Numbered from the stretch's first letter, positions 46,021 through 54,365 are shown. The stretch: 64,000 nt of DNA from Streptosporangium sp. NBC_01495 (GCF_036250735.1 NZ_CP109430.1:558001-622000), one strand, 5' to 3'. The notes: a model not told the origin generated them from the letters alone. Numbers and translations: made by a program.

Positions 46021-46273
46021 TTTCGTCTGGCGGCTCGCGTCCGATCCGGGCGCGAGCCACACCGCGAGCCACAACCGCGGGCGAACGCCGATCTCCCCGC
46101 CCCGGTCCCGATCGAGGAGACCGGGATGAGGAGAGCGGCGGAGGGGCCGGCGAGGACCGGCGCCGGAGATCGATGCCGGACCGACGCGGAGAGATCGGCC
46201 CCCGCCGGTGTCGCGACCATCGTGCGGGGCACGGTGGACGACGCCACGAGAGCGTGGAGACGGAGGAGGGCGC

Positions 46274-46684
46274 ATGGCGGCACGGCCGCAGCTGACGGGA
46301 CGGGCCGCGGTGCTCGCGATCGTGGTGTGCGCGATCGCCATGAGCCTCGCCTACCCCGTCAGGGAGTACGTCGCCCAGCGTCGCCAGATCGCCCAGCTGG
46401 AGCAGGAGAAGGCCAGGGAGATCGCCGCGATCAAAGCCCTGGACGACCGCTCCAAGCAGCTCCTTGACCCCGGCTTCATCAAGCGGCAGGGCAGGGAGCG
46501 GCTTTTCTACTGCGATCCCGGGCAGAAGTGCTACGTCGTCATGGGGGAGTCGCCCTCGTCGGGCAGGGGCACGACCGGTGAGCGGAAGGCCGTCGCCAGG
46601 CCGCCGTGGTACGAGACGCTGTGGGACTCGGTCAAGGCCGCCGACAGCGGCGGGGGGCAGAAGGCGGCCAAGGCCGCCGGGTGA
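46274..46684 (+). CDS. Septum formation initiator (FtsB/DivIC family)
   Basis: A 136-residue bitopic membrane protein. One helix (about 8-28, GRAAVLAIVVCAIAMSLAYPV) is followed by a coiled coil (RRQIAQLEQEKAREIAAIKALDDR) and the globular part with DPGFIKRQGRERLFYCDPGQKCYVV. It belongs to the FtsB/DivIC divisome group that bridges FtsL and FtsQ. Two cysteines (YCDPGQKCY) are unusual in the family. ATG 46274 has GGAGGAGGG upstream. Lying between eno and DUF501 is its normal actinobacterial place. Confidence 0.92.
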   Translation: MAARPQLTGRAAVLAIVVCAIAMSLAYPVREYVAQRRQIAQLEQEKAREIAAIKALDDRSKQLLDPGFIKRQGRERLFYCDPGQKCYVVMGESPSSGRGTTGERKAVARPPWYETLWDSVKAADSGGGQKAAKAAG

Positions 46685-46724
46685 CGCCGATACCCTGGTT
46701 GTCGTCTTTCAGGGGGTGTCACGA

Positions 46725-47273
46725 ATGGTTGATGACCGCGACGTGGCGGCGGTGGAGCGACAGCTCGGCCGGACGCCGCGAGGACTGCGGGGGGTGGCGC
46801 ACCGCTGCCCGTGCGGGCTTCCCGACGTCGTCGAGACCGCCCCGAGGCTGCCCGACGGATCGCCCTTCCCGACCCTGTTCTACCTCACGTGCCCCAGGGC
46901 CGCCTCGGCCATCGGCACGCTGGAGACCTCGGGGATGATGCGGGACATGCAGGCCAGGCTCGCCGACGATCCGGAGCTGGCCGAGGCCTACCGGGCCGCC
47001 CACGACGACTACGTGGCGCGCCGCGACAGGGTGGCCGCCGAGGACGGCCTGGAGCCGCTGCCCCGCGACATGCAGAGCACCGGGGGCATGCCCACCCGGG
47101 TGAAGTGCCTGCACGCCCTGGTCGGGCACGAGCTCGCGGTCCCCGGCGGCAACCCCTTCGGCCGCGAGGCCCTCGACGCGCTCGGCGACTGGTGGTCCGC
47201 CGGGCCCTGCGTCGCCCAGCCCACAGCACCGTGTGCCCAGGCCGTGGCACCGACCACGAAGGAGACCGAGTGA
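46725..47273 (+). CDS. DUF501 protein
   Basis: A 182-residue DUF501 protein of unknown function, found between the divIC and ppx genes across actinobacteria. Conserved features are VAHRCPCGLPDVVETAPRL, PFPTLFYLTCPRAA and RVKCLHALVGHELA, rich in cysteine and histidine, which suggests a metal site (inference). ATG 46725 follows AGGGGG. Its end overlaps the ppx start by 4 bp. Confidence 0.9.
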   Translation: MVDDRDVAAVERQLGRTPRGLRGVAHRCPCGLPDVVETAPRLPDGSPFPTLFYLTCPRAASAIGTLETSGMMRDMQARLADDPELAEAYRAAHDDYVARRDRVAAEDGLEPLPRDMQSTGGMPTRVKCLHALVGHELAVPGGNPFGREALDALGDWWSAGPCVAQPTAPCAQAVAPTTKETE

Positions 47274-48229
47274 TCCGCGTCGCCGCGATCGACTGTGGCA
47301 CCAACTCCGTCCGCCTGCTCGTCGCCGACGTCGGCAGGGACAGGCTGATCGACCTGGAACGCCGCATGGAGATCGTCCGGCTGGGCCAGGGGGTCGACAA
47401 GACCGGCAGGCTGGCGCCGGAGGCCCTGGAGCGCACGTTCACCGCCATGCGCGGCTACGCCGGGCTCATCGACGGGCACGGGGCCTCCTCGGTCCGCGTG
47501 GTCGCCACCAGCGCGACGAGAGACGCCGCCAACCGGCAGGACTTCGTGGACGGCGTACGCGACATCTTCGGCGTGGAGCCCGAGGTGATCACCGGTGCGG
47601 AGGAGGCGGAGCTGTCGTTCTCCGGGGCCACCCGCGATCTGGTGCGGTTCTCGTACGAGACGGGCCTGCCCGCCCCCGACGGCACCCGCCCCCCGTACCT
47701 CGTGGTCGACATCGGCGGCGGCTCGACCGAGTTCGTGCTCGGCTCGACGCACGTGGAGGCCGCGCTGTCGGTCGACATCGGGTGTGTCCGGCTGACCGAG
47801 CGTCACCTGCGCGACGCGGGCGACCCTCCGTCGGCGGAGGCGATCGCGGCGATGACCGCCGACATCGACGACGCGCTCGACCGGGTCGCGGCCGAGGTGC
47901 CCGTGGAGCGGGCGCTGACGATGGTCGGGCTCGCGGGATCCGTCACCACCGTCGCCGGAATAGCGCTTGAGCTGACGGAATACGATCCGAAGAAAATCCG
48001 CCATTCGCGAATTGCAGCAGGTCAGGTGCATGACATCGCCGAACGCCTGCTTGGAATGACCGTTGAACGGCGGGCGGCGATTCCCGTCATGCATCCCGGC
48101 AGGGTCGACGTGATCGGGGCGGGCGCGCTCATCCTGGACCGGATAGTGACCCGCTACGGCTTCGGCGATGTGGTCGCCAGTGAGCACGACATCCTCGACG
48201 GCATCGCGTGGTCGATCGCCGATTCGTAA
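47270..48229 (+). CDS. ppx: Exopolyphosphatase / pppGpp phosphohydrolase (Ppx/GppA)
   Basis: A 319-residue ASKHA-fold phosphatase. Phosphate-1 loop: VAAIDCGTNSVRLLVADV; phosphate-2: YLVVDIGGGSTEFVLG; another motif: SATRDAANRQDF. It lacks the C-terminal HD-like half of E. coli Ppx, the short form usual in actinobacteria. It removes terminal phosphate from polyphosphate or pppGpp. GTG 47270 (AAGGAGA upstream) overlaps the DUF501 stop. Confidence 0.93.
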   Translation: MIRVAAIDCGTNSVRLLVADVGRDRLIDLERRMEIVRLGQGVDKTGRLAPEALERTFTAMRGYAGLIDGHGASSVRVVATSATRDAANRQDFVDGVRDIFGVEPEVITGAEEAELSFSGATRDLVRFSYETGLPAPDGTRPPYLVVDIGGGSTEFVLGSTHVEAALSVDIGCVRLTERHLRDAGDPPSAEAIAAMTADIDDALDRVAAEVPVERALTMVGLAGSVTTVAGIALELTEYDPKKIRHSRIAAGQVHDIAERLLGMTVERRAAIPVMHPGRVDVIGAGALILDRIVTRYGFGDVVASEHDILDGIAWSIADS

Positions 48230-48268
48230 CAAGACCTAGACAATTCGCCTGTTTAGGGAGTATTGAGG

Positions 48269-48303
48269 AAAGCTTCTCGTTTATGGTTAGGTAAAGAAGC
48301 TTT
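48269..48303 (+). promoter_or_regulatory. Inverted repeat in the promoter region of the secreted protein
   Basis: AAAGCTTCT (48269-48277) and AGAAGCTTT (48295-48303) are perfect 9-bp inverted arms separated by 17 bp, inside an A+T-rich island between ppx and the secreted-protein gene. Centres two helical turns apart fit an operator for a dimeric regulator; a weak terminator for ppx is the alternative. Confidence 0.45.
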
Positions 48304-48397
48304 AGTGAGGCTTTGCCGTGGGGCCCGGCACAGCTGTTGTCGGGGCGGCAACCGTCTCCTGAGCGATTTTGCTTCCCAACGAACGGAGCATCCCCTC

Positions 48398-49567
48398 ATG
48401 AAGTCCGGACTAGCCAGAAAGCTAGCCGCAGCAGGAGCCAGCGCGGCCATGCTGGCGACCATGGCAGTAGGAATGCTGGCCACGCCCGCAGCGGCGGCCA
48501 GTGGGTCGAGCCAGGCGGGGAAGGTGGCCTCGGCCGCCGCCAAGCCGAGGCCCGCCGTCTCTGCCGGCACCCCCAAGGCGTCGCCCGCGAAGTACGCGGG
48601 TGAGTGCCCTGTCAACGTGACCTTCTCCTCGAAGATCAAGGTGAAGGCCGTCAAGAGCAAGACCACGGTCGCCTACCGGTGGCTGCGCGGAGACGGCTCC
48701 AAGAGCAAGGTGAAGTCCTTCACCTTCCGCGGCAAGGGCGTCAAGAGCTTCACGGTCAAGGAGAAGGCCACCTTCAAGGGTGACGTCAAGGGGTGGCAGG
48801 CCGTCCAGGTCGTGGCCCCGCGCGGCGCCACCTCCTCGAAGGGCTACTTCTCGGTCTCCTGTGGTTCCAACGAGGACGACCACGAGATCAACACCCCCCG
48901 CGCCAGCGCCGAGGTGTGGGTCGACGAGGGCAACTGCAAGGCTGCCCTGATCGGTCGCATCAACGTCCCCGGTAACCGCTGGGTGCACTACCGCTGGGTC
49001 GTCAACGGCCGCGTCGTCGAGCGTGACGCCGTCCGCGTCAACGGCTCGCGCAAGGTCTTCCACGTGATCAAGCCCCGTGACGACTTCAGGGGCTGGGCCT
49101 CGCTGCAGATCGTCGGCTCGCTGGAGGCCTCCTCCAACCGCGCCTACTTCAAGATCCGCTGCAAGGACGAGGCGCCGAAGGTCTGGGCGTCCGTCGACGG
49201 CCCGTCCGTCTACAGCGGCACCTGCCCGACGACCCGTACGTTCACCGGCACGATCAGCGCGAGCGGTCGTACCACCGTGAAGTACCGCTGGCTGACCAAC
49301 GGTGTGGCGGGCGACTGGAAGTACGCCCACTTCAGCGGTCACGGCTCGCAGCGTCAGAGCGTGTCCGACAGCTGGACCACCTCGGCCTCCGGCGAGTCCA
49401 GGCGCGCGATCGAGATCTACGGTGGCTCGACCACCGGCACCGTGGTGGGCAAGGTCTTCTGCAAGCCCGCCCCGACGCCGACGCCGACCCCCACCCCGAC
49501 CCCGACCCCCACGCCTACTCCCACCCCCACTCCGACCCCCACCCCCACCGCGACCCCCATTCCCTGA
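48398..49567 (+). CDS. Secreted three-module protein with a Thr-Pro tail
   Basis: A 389-residue exported protein of no recognised family. A signal peptide (1-34, ending TPAAAA) is followed by three related modules of about 95-105 residues (about 65-165, 175-265, 275-350). Each opens with a Cys (GECPVNVTF, EGNCKAALI, SGTCPTTRTF), contains a YRW motif (VAYRWLRG, VHYRWVVN, VKYRWLTN) and closes with a second Cys (FSVSC, FKIRC, KVFC), so each likely has one disulfide in a beta-sandwich. The C-terminus is an almost pure (Thr-Pro)n run of about 35 residues, probably a wall-spanning or glycosylated stalk. No LPXTG motif is seen. Confidence 0.8.
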   Translation: MKSGLARKLAAAGASAAMLATMAVGMLATPAAAASGSSQAGKVASAAAKPRPAVSAGTPKASPAKYAGECPVNVTFSSKIKVKAVKSKTTVAYRWLRGDGSKSKVKSFTFRGKGVKSFTVKEKATFKGDVKGWQAVQVVAPRGATSSKGYFSVSCGSNEDDHEINTPRASAEVWVDEGNCKAALIGRINVPGNRWVHYRWVVNGRVVERDAVRVNGSRKVFHVIKPRDDFRGWASLQIVGSLEASSNRAYFKIRCKDEAPKVWASVDGPSVYSGTCPTTRTFTGTISASGRTTVKYRWLTNGVAGDWKYAHFSGHGSQRQSVSDSWTTSASGESRRAIEIYGGSTTGTVVGKVFCKPAPTPTPTPTPTPTPTPTPTPTPTPTPTATPIP

Positions 49568-49630
49568 GGGCACGGTAGGTCAAGGTAGCGCGCCCGGCGG
49601 CTGACGCCGGGCCGCGTCCCGAGTGAGACA

Positions 49631-49662
49631 GGCGGCGCCCGCACCCAGCGGGCGTCGCCTTT
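49631..49662 (+). terminator. Hairpin terminator after the secreted protein
   Basis: GGCGGCGCCCGC (49631-49642) pairs with GCGGGCGTCGCC (49648-49659) with one mismatch, followed by TTT. Confidence 0.65.
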
Positions 49663-49740
49663 CGCCTTCCCGGACCCGCTTTTCCCAGGCCCGCGCTCCG
49701 ATTTCCCGCATCCGTTCTCCGCCCCCGCGCCCGCCCTCCG

Positions 49741-49833
49741 GGGTTCGCGTCCCCGAGGCCCGCGTTCCGCGGGTTCGCGTCCCCGAAGCTCGTGTCCCCG
49801 GGTTCGCGTCCCGGAGGCCCGCGTTCCGCGGAC
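49741..49833. repeat. Three ~30-bp tandem repeats
   Basis: GGGTTCGCGTCCC begins three consecutive units of 29-30 bp, the first and third also sharing GAGGCCCGCGTTCCGC. They fill much of the 329-bp gap between the secreted-protein and glycosylase genes; no gene is seen there. Confidence 0.65.
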
Positions 49834-49896
49834 CGTCGCGGGGTGGGTGGCGGGGTGTGGACCTCGCGGTCTCCCGCGTCGGGCACCATCGAGGGC

Positions 49897-50697
49897 ATGA
49901 CCTACGTTCCTCCCGGATCCGGCTGGCCCGGTGATCCCGCCCGGCCCGGCACCCCCGTCGCCCACGACCCCGCCGAAGTACGGGAACTCGCGAGGGAGAG
50001 CCGTACCCTCGCGGAGCTCACGGCCGCGCAGTCGGTCTGCCGGGCCTGCCCGCGCCTGGTGGAGTGGCGCGAGGAGGTGGCGACGGTCAAGAGGCGGGCG
50101 TTCGCCGAGGAGACGTACTGGGGCAGGCCCATCGCCGGGTGGGGCGACGAGAGGCCCGAGGTCCTCATCGTCGGGCTGGCCCCGGCGGCGCACGGCGGCA
50201 ACAGGACCGGGAGGATCTTCACCGGAGACCGCAGCGGCGACTGGCTGTTCGCCTCGCTGTACCGGACGGGCCTGGCCGTACAGGAGACCAGCCTCCGCGC
50301 GGATGACGGCCAGCGGCTCGTCGGCGCGCGGATGGTGGCGGCGGTCCGGTGCGCCCCGCCCGCCAACAAGCCCGAGCCCGCCGAGCGGGCCGCCTGTTTC
50401 CCCTGGCTGTCCCGCGAGGTGGCCCTGGTCTCGGCGGACGTACGGGTGGTCGTCGCGCTGGGAGGGTTCGCCTGGCAGGCGATCTGGCCCGCGCTGAAGG
50501 ACGCCGGGTACGCCCTGCCGCGGCCGAGACCGCCCTTCGGGCACGGCGCCGAGGTGGAGATCACCTCTCCTCAGGGAAGTTCCGCGCGTCTTCTCGGCTG
50601 CTATCACCCCAGCCAGCAGAACACCTTCACCGGCCGGGTGACCGCGCGGATGCTCGACGATCTCTTCACCAGGGCGAACGCGCTTCGTGCCTTGTGA
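49897..50697 (+). CDS. Family 5 uracil-DNA glycosylase (UdgB-like)
   Basis: A 266-residue glycosylase that excises uracil and other deaminated bases. Active-site motif A is [23 protein letters not shown]; motif B is [14 protein letters not shown]. Cysteines in SVCRACPRL and later in RCAPPANKP...CFPWL are the 4Fe-4S ligands of the family. ATG 49897 places a normal N-terminus. It stands alone, followed by the ndh promoter region. Confidence 0.9.
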   Translation: MTYVPPGSGWPGDPARPGTPVAHDPAEVRELARESRTLAELTAAQSVCRACPRLVEWREEVATVKRRAFAEETYWGRPIAGWGDERPEVLIVGLAPAAHGGNRTGRIFTGDRSGDWLFASLYRTGLAVQETSLRADDGQRLVGARMVAAVRCAPPANKPEPAERAACFPWLSREVALVSADVRVVVALGGFAWQAIWPALKDAGYALPRPRPPFGHGAEVEITSPQGSSARLLGCYHPSQQNTFTGRVTARMLDDLFTRANALRAL

Positions 50698-50821
50698 ACT
50701 CGATCACAAAGAGAATATTGTCGGAAATTCTGCTGGCAAGAGTGGGTGTTTATCGCCATCTTCGGAAATTCTGGCCAGATTGCCAGATGGGCGACTGGCG
50801 TGATCGGGGGCGCGAGCGTAT

Positions 50822-50843
50822 GCTTGTGAAAGGTTTCACAAGC
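50822..50843 (+). promoter_or_regulatory. Rex operator upstream of ndh
   Basis: TTGTGAAAGGTTTCACAA (50824-50841) is a perfect match to the Rex-box pattern TTGTGAA-N4-TTCACAA, with one further base pair on each side. Rex is the NADH/NAD+-sensing repressor, and NADH dehydrogenase genes are classical targets. The box lies 25-46 bp upstream of the GTG at 50868, which argues against the in-frame ATG at 50820 as the start. An 11-bp direct repeat CGGAAATTCTG (50722 and 50763) lies further upstream. Confidence 0.8.
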
Positions 50844-50867
50844 TATGAAACTAAGGATGGCGTCGAA

Positions 50868-52184
50868 GTGAACCGCAACTCCAAGCACATCGTGGTCGTC
50901 GGTGGAGGCTACGTCGGCCTCTACACCGTGCTGCGCCTGCAGCACACCCTCCGCAAGGAACTCCGCGAAGGAAGCGTGCGCATCACCGTCCTGACCCCCG
51001 AATCCCACATGACCTACCAGCCCTTCCTCCCCGAGGCCGCCGCGGGAAACCTCTCGCCCCGGCACGTGGTCGTCCCGCTCCGCCGCGTGCTCTCGAAGGC
51101 GACGATCCTCAACGGCAAGGTCTCCAAGGTCAACCACGCGGCCAAGTCCGTCACCTTCGCGCCCAACGTCGGGACGCCGCACGAGATCGACTACGACATC
51201 GTGGTCATGGCCGCCGGATCGATCTCCCGTACGCTCCCCATCCCCGGCCTGGCCGACTCCGCGATCGGTTTCAAGACGGTCGGCGAGGCGATCGCGCTGC
51301 GCAACCGGGTGCTGGAGCTCCTCGACCGGGCCGAGAGCGACGAGGACGAGACCCTGCGCAGGCGTGCCCTGACGTTCGTCGTGGTCGGCGGAGGCTTCGC
51401 GGGCGTCGAGGCACTCGCCGAGCTGGAGGACATGGCGGTCGACGCCACCCGCTACTACCGGAACATCTCCCGCGCGGACATGCGCTGGATCCTCGTCGAG
51501 GCCACCGACCGCATCCTCCCCGAGGTCGGCCCCGAGATGGGCGCGTGGACCGCCGAGCAGCTGCGTGAGCGCGGCATCGAGGTCAAGATGAACACCCGCC
51601 TCGAGTCCTGCGTGGGCGGCCGGGTCAAGCTCTCCGACGGCGACGAGTTCGAGGCCGCCACCATCGTCTGGACCGCCGGGGTGAAGCCCAGCCCGGTCGT
51701 GAACGCCGGAGACCTGCCCCTCGACGAGCGCGGCCGGATCAAGACGTCCCCCCGCCTGACCGTGGTCGGAGTCGAGGACGCCTACTCGGCCGGAGACGTG
51801 GCCGGGGTGCCCGACCTGACCAACCCCGGCGAGTACTGCGCCCCCAACGCGCAGCACGCCGTACGGCAGGCCAAGGTCCTCGCGGACAACATCACCCGGA
51901 GCCTGCACGGGCGGGAACTCGCCGACTACCGGCACAGGTACGTCGGCTCCGTCGCCGGGCTCGGCCTTCACAAGGGCGTCGCCAACGTCTACGGGATCAA
52001 GCTCCGCGGGCTCGCCGCGTGGTTCATGCACCGCACCTACCACCTGTCGCGGGTGCCCACCGTCAACCGCAAGGTCCGCGTGACGGCCGACTGGACCCTG
52101 GCGCTCTTCTTCAAGCGCGAGACCGTCTCTCTCGGAGAGATCGAGGAACCGCGTACGGAGTTCCGCGCCGCGGCGGGGAACTGA
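50868..52184 (+). CDS. ndh: Type II NADH dehydrogenase (NDH-2)
   Basis: A 438-residue membrane-associated flavoprotein passing electrons from NADH to the quinone pool without proton pumping. The FAD-binding motif is HIVVVGGGYVGLYTVLRLQ at the N-terminus, the NADH-binding motif is FVVVGGGFAGVEALAELEDMA (about 165), and YSAGDVAGVPDL is the second flavin motif. The C-terminal part (about 380-438) is amphipathic and likely touches the membrane. GTG 50868 is preferred to ATG 50820 because the Rex operator overlaps the latter. It is transcribed singly. Confidence 0.92.
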   Translation: MNRNSKHIVVVGGGYVGLYTVLRLQHTLRKELREGSVRITVLTPESHMTYQPFLPEAAAGNLSPRHVVVPLRRVLSKATILNGKVSKVNHAAKSVTFAPNVGTPHEIDYDIVVMAAGSISRTLPIPGLADSAIGFKTVGEAIALRNRVLELLDRAESDEDETLRRRALTFVVVGGGFAGVEALAELEDMAVDATRYYRNISRADMRWILVEATDRILPEVGPEMGAWTAEQLRERGIEVKMNTRLESCVGGRVKLSDGDEFEAATIVWTAGVKPSPVVNAGDLPLDERGRIKTSPRLTVVGVEDAYSAGDVAGVPDLTNPGEYCAPNAQHAVRQAKVLADNITRSLHGRELADYRHRYVGSVAGLGLHKGVANVYGIKLRGLAAWFMHRTYHLSRVPTVNRKVRVTADWTLALFFKRETVSLGEIEEPRTEFRAAAGN

Positions 52185-52374
52185 ACGTCCGGACCCGGAG
52201 GCGAACCGAACTCCCGAACCCGGGGGCGGGCGACGAGGCCCACCTCCGGGTTCGCCGTTCCCGGCGGTGTGCTATTCCTTGACCGGGTTCCCCGAAGAGG
52301 GGGCGATCCATGGATTCTCAACGGAAGTGATGCGACGGTTGCCTTGAGCAGTTACGCATGAGTGGTCCGTTACG

Positions 52375-52386
52375 TATGATTACGGC
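52375..52386 (+). promoter_or_regulatory. Promoter -10 of the UAA-anticodon tRNA
   Basis: TATGAT (52375-52380) lies seven bases before the mature tRNA 5' end, with TTACGC 17 bp upstream as a weak -35 (52352-52357). Confidence 0.5.
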
Positions 52387-52459
52387 GCCCCCGTAGCCCA
52401 ATGGCAGAGGCAAACCCCTTAAAAGGGTTCGAGTGAGGGTTCGAATCCCTCCGGGGGCA
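52387..52459 (+). tRNA. tRNA-like gene with anticodon TAA (leucine UUA) but a short variable loop
   Basis: A complete 73-base cloverleaf: acceptor GCCCCCG/CGGGGGC, D arm with GG in the loop, anticodon stem AACCC/GGGTT, loop CTTAAAA, T arm GAGGG-TTCGAAT-CCCTC, discriminator A. Anticodon TAA (52420-52422) would read UUA. Bacterial leucine tRNAs normally have a long variable arm, but here it is only five bases (CGAGT), a class I tRNA. CCA is not encoded (CTC follows). A promoter and a terminator flank it, so it looks expressed. What amino acid it carries is not clear. Confidence 0.75.
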
Positions 52460-52479
52460 CTCATGATGACCTGCCGAGC

Positions 52480-52519
52480 AAGGCCCGTGACCAGTGAAAA
52501 CGCGGTCATGGGCCTTTCT
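52480..52519 (+). terminator. Rho-independent terminator after the tRNA
   Basis: AAGGCCCGTGACC pairs with GGTCATGGGCCTT around AGTGAAAACGC, followed by TTTCTGTG. The loop and arm sequence is closely related to another hairpin at 52907-52947. The rest of the 536-bp gap to the HxlR gene holds no gene that I can support. Confidence 0.85.
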
Positions 52520-52906
52520 GTGTTATCCGGCCGTCCGCGGCCGGCGCCGAACGGTCACGGCTGTCCATCCCAAATGCGCCCGCGGAACTTTCGGGGTTAC
52601 CTAAATGTGATGAGCCTTCTCGGGTGCGTTCGGGATTCGCCGCCGGGCGGGGCTTCCCCGCCCTCCGGCGCACTTCGCGTGGACGGAGGGGGCGCGGCGA
52701 CCGCGGCGACACGGTGCCCCGCCCGCTCGGCGATCCGGGGTGGACGTCCCGCCGCACCTCTCCTCCCGAAAGACCTGGCCGTAACTTAGCGATATGGACG
52801 GTAAGAATTCCTTCGGGGAATCCGTCGGCCACAGCTCTTCATCGCGGACTGGGTGACTGCGAGACAACGCGCCGCGGCCGGTCCTCCCTAATCGCGTCGC
52901 ACCGGC

Positions 52907-52947
52907 AATCGTTCCGTGACCAGTGCGAATGTGGTCACGGAACGATT
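52907..52947 (+). promoter_or_regulatory. Perfect 15-bp inverted repeat upstream of hxlR-type gene
   Basis: AATCGTTCCGTGACC (52907-52921) and GGTCACGGAACGATT (52933-52947) pair perfectly around an 11-base loop; TTTG... follows. It can act as a terminator or as a regulator site 49-89 bp upstream of the HxlR start. It shares CCGTGACCAGTG with the tRNA terminator. Confidence 0.6.
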
Positions 52948-52995
52948 TGTCTCGCCCTCTGGGATTCGATGGATCTCCGGTATAAAATAGTAACC

Positions 52996-53379
52996 ATGAG
53001 GGACGAGGCGAACCTGGAGCCCGTGCTCCGGGCGAACGGGATCGCCCGGCAGGTGATCGGTCACATCGGGGACAAGTGGTCCCTGCTGGTGATCGCGGCA
53101 CTGGGGCACGGGGCCCAGCGGTTCTCCCGGCTCAAGGCGCGGATCGAGGGGATCAACCAGCGCATGCTGACCCGGACGCTGCGGGCCCTGGAGCGCGACG
53201 GCATCGTCGAGCGCAACGTCTACCCGACCTCGCCGCCCAGGGTGGAGTACGTGCTCACCCGGATGGGGCGCGACCTGTCGGTGGCCGTGACCGGCATCTG
53301 CGAGTGGGCGCGCCGCAACCTCGACGAGGTCGAGGCGTCGCAGCGGCTTTTCGACGAGCGATCGGCGAAACAGATGTGA
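52996..53379 (+). CDS. HxlR family transcriptional regulator
   Basis: A 127-residue winged-helix regulator. HxlR marks: IARQVIGHIGDKWSLLVIAAL, RFSRLKARIEGINQRMLTRTLRALERDGIVER (recognition helix region) and VYPTSPPRVEYVLTRMG (wing). Many family members respond to aldehydes, quinones or other electrophiles. ATG 52996 is chosen; a TATAAAAT -10 ends seven bases before it, so the transcript is probably leaderless. A regulated partner is not obvious; the next gene, for a Bax-inhibitor-like protein, has its own promoter. Confidence 0.9.
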   Translation: MRDEANLEPVLRANGIARQVIGHIGDKWSLLVIAALGHGAQRFSRLKARIEGINQRMLTRTLRALERDGIVERNVYPTSPPRVEYVLTRMGRDLSVAVTGICEWARRNLDEVEASQRLFDERSAKQM

Positions 53380-53440
53380 GACCCGGGAACCGGCGGAGCC
53401 ACCCGTTCGTTGGCAATATCGGCGGTAGCCGTACGGTCAC

Positions 53441-53469
53441 TTGGACAACATAGATATCAGCACGATACG
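53441..53469 (+). promoter_or_regulatory. Candidate promoter of the Bax-inhibitor-1 gene
   Basis: TTGGAC (53441-53446) and GATACG (53464-53469) are spaced by 17 bp, upstream of the GGAGG-preceded start at 53527. Confidence 0.4.
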
Positions 53470-53526
53470 GCCGTGTGACAACCGATCTAATACGCTGATC
53501 GCGTAGGTCGCAGCGTGGAGGCAGCG

Positions 53527-54312
53527 ATGGAGAGCAAGAACCCCGTATTCAGTCGGCAGGCCAAGGGCCAGCAGCAAGGCTGGGGCGTGCCGACCCCGAC
53601 CCCTGACCAGCTTCAGGGCATGTACAACACGCCGTCATACGCGCCGCCTGCCCAGCGGACGATGACGATTGACGACGTGGTTGTGCGTGGTTTCATCACG
53701 CTTGGCACGCTTGTCGTCTCGGCGGCGGTCGCCTGGGTGCTCAACCTCGGCATGGTCGCGGCGATCGCCGGTGTCATCGTCGGTCTGATCCTCGCCCTGG
53801 TCATCTCGTTCAAGTCCAGCACCAACCCCGTGCTGATCCTCGGCTACTCGGTCGCCTACGGTGTCGCCGTCGGTGTGATCAGCCACATCTACAACGATCT
53901 GTACAGCGGCATCGTCTTCCAGGCGGTGGTCGGTACGGCTCTGGCCTTCGCCGCCATGCTGACCGTTTACTCCCTGCGCATCATCCGCGTGACGCCGAAG
54001 TTCACCAAGTTCGTCGTGGCCGCCGCCCTGGGCCTGATGGGCCTCGCGCTCATCAACCTGGTCGCCGGTTTCTTCATCGAGGACGGCATCGGCATCCGTT
54101 CCGGTGGCGTGCTGGCCTACGTGTTCAGCATCGCCGCGATCCTCATCGGCTGCTTCTTCCTGCTCCTCGACTTCGACGAGGTCGAGCGCGGAGTGAAGAA
54201 CGGCGCCCCGGAGAAGTACTCGTGGCTGATGGCCTTCGGCCTGACCGTCACCCTGGTCTGGATCTACCTGGAGATCCTGCGCCTGCTGAGCTACTTCTCC
54301 AGTAGCGACTGA
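53527..54312 (+). CDS. Bax inhibitor-1/YccA family membrane protein
   Basis: A 261-residue protein with a soluble N-terminus (1-50) and seven membrane helices. Family-like segments are FKSSTNPVLILGYSVAYGVAVGVIS, MLTVYSLRIIRVTPKFTKFVVAA and the closing LLLDFDEVERGVKNGAPEKYSWLMAFGLTVTLVWIYLEILRLL. Acidic residues of the last helices form the pH/Ca2+-leak site known for BsYetJ. ATG 53527 has GGAGG six bases upstream. A strong terminator follows. Confidence 0.9.
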   Translation: MESKNPVFSRQAKGQQQGWGVPTPTPDQLQGMYNTPSYAPPAQRTMTIDDVVVRGFITLGTLVVSAAVAWVLNLGMVAAIAGVIVGLILALVISFKSSTNPVLILGYSVAYGVAVGVISHIYNDLYSGIVFQAVVGTALAFAAMLTVYSLRIIRVTPKFTKFVVAAALGLMGLALINLVAGFFIEDGIGIRSGGVLAYVFSIAAILIGCFFLLLDFDEVERGVKNGAPEKYSWLMAFGLTVTLVWIYLEILRLLSYFSSSD

Positions 54313-54322
54313 CGACAGCGCC

Positions 54323-54365
54323 GGGAGGCCCCGCCGGATTCGTTCCGGCGGGGTCTCCCGTTTTT
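54323..54365 (+). terminator. Terminator after the Bax-inhibitor-1 gene
   Basis: GGGAGGCCCCGCCGGA pairs with TCCGGCGGGGTCTCCC (one mismatch), then G and five T: a canonical intrinsic terminator. Confidence 0.9.

Noticed and set aside
48230..48397. Possible c-di-AMP-type riboswitch in the leader of the secreted protein
   Set aside because: Hairpins are present but the conserved ydaO core sequences could not be found.
49417..50607. 396-codon minus-strand frame opposite the glycosylase
   Set aside because: Antisense shadow of the uracil-DNA glycosylase and the Thr-Pro tail; no start signal.
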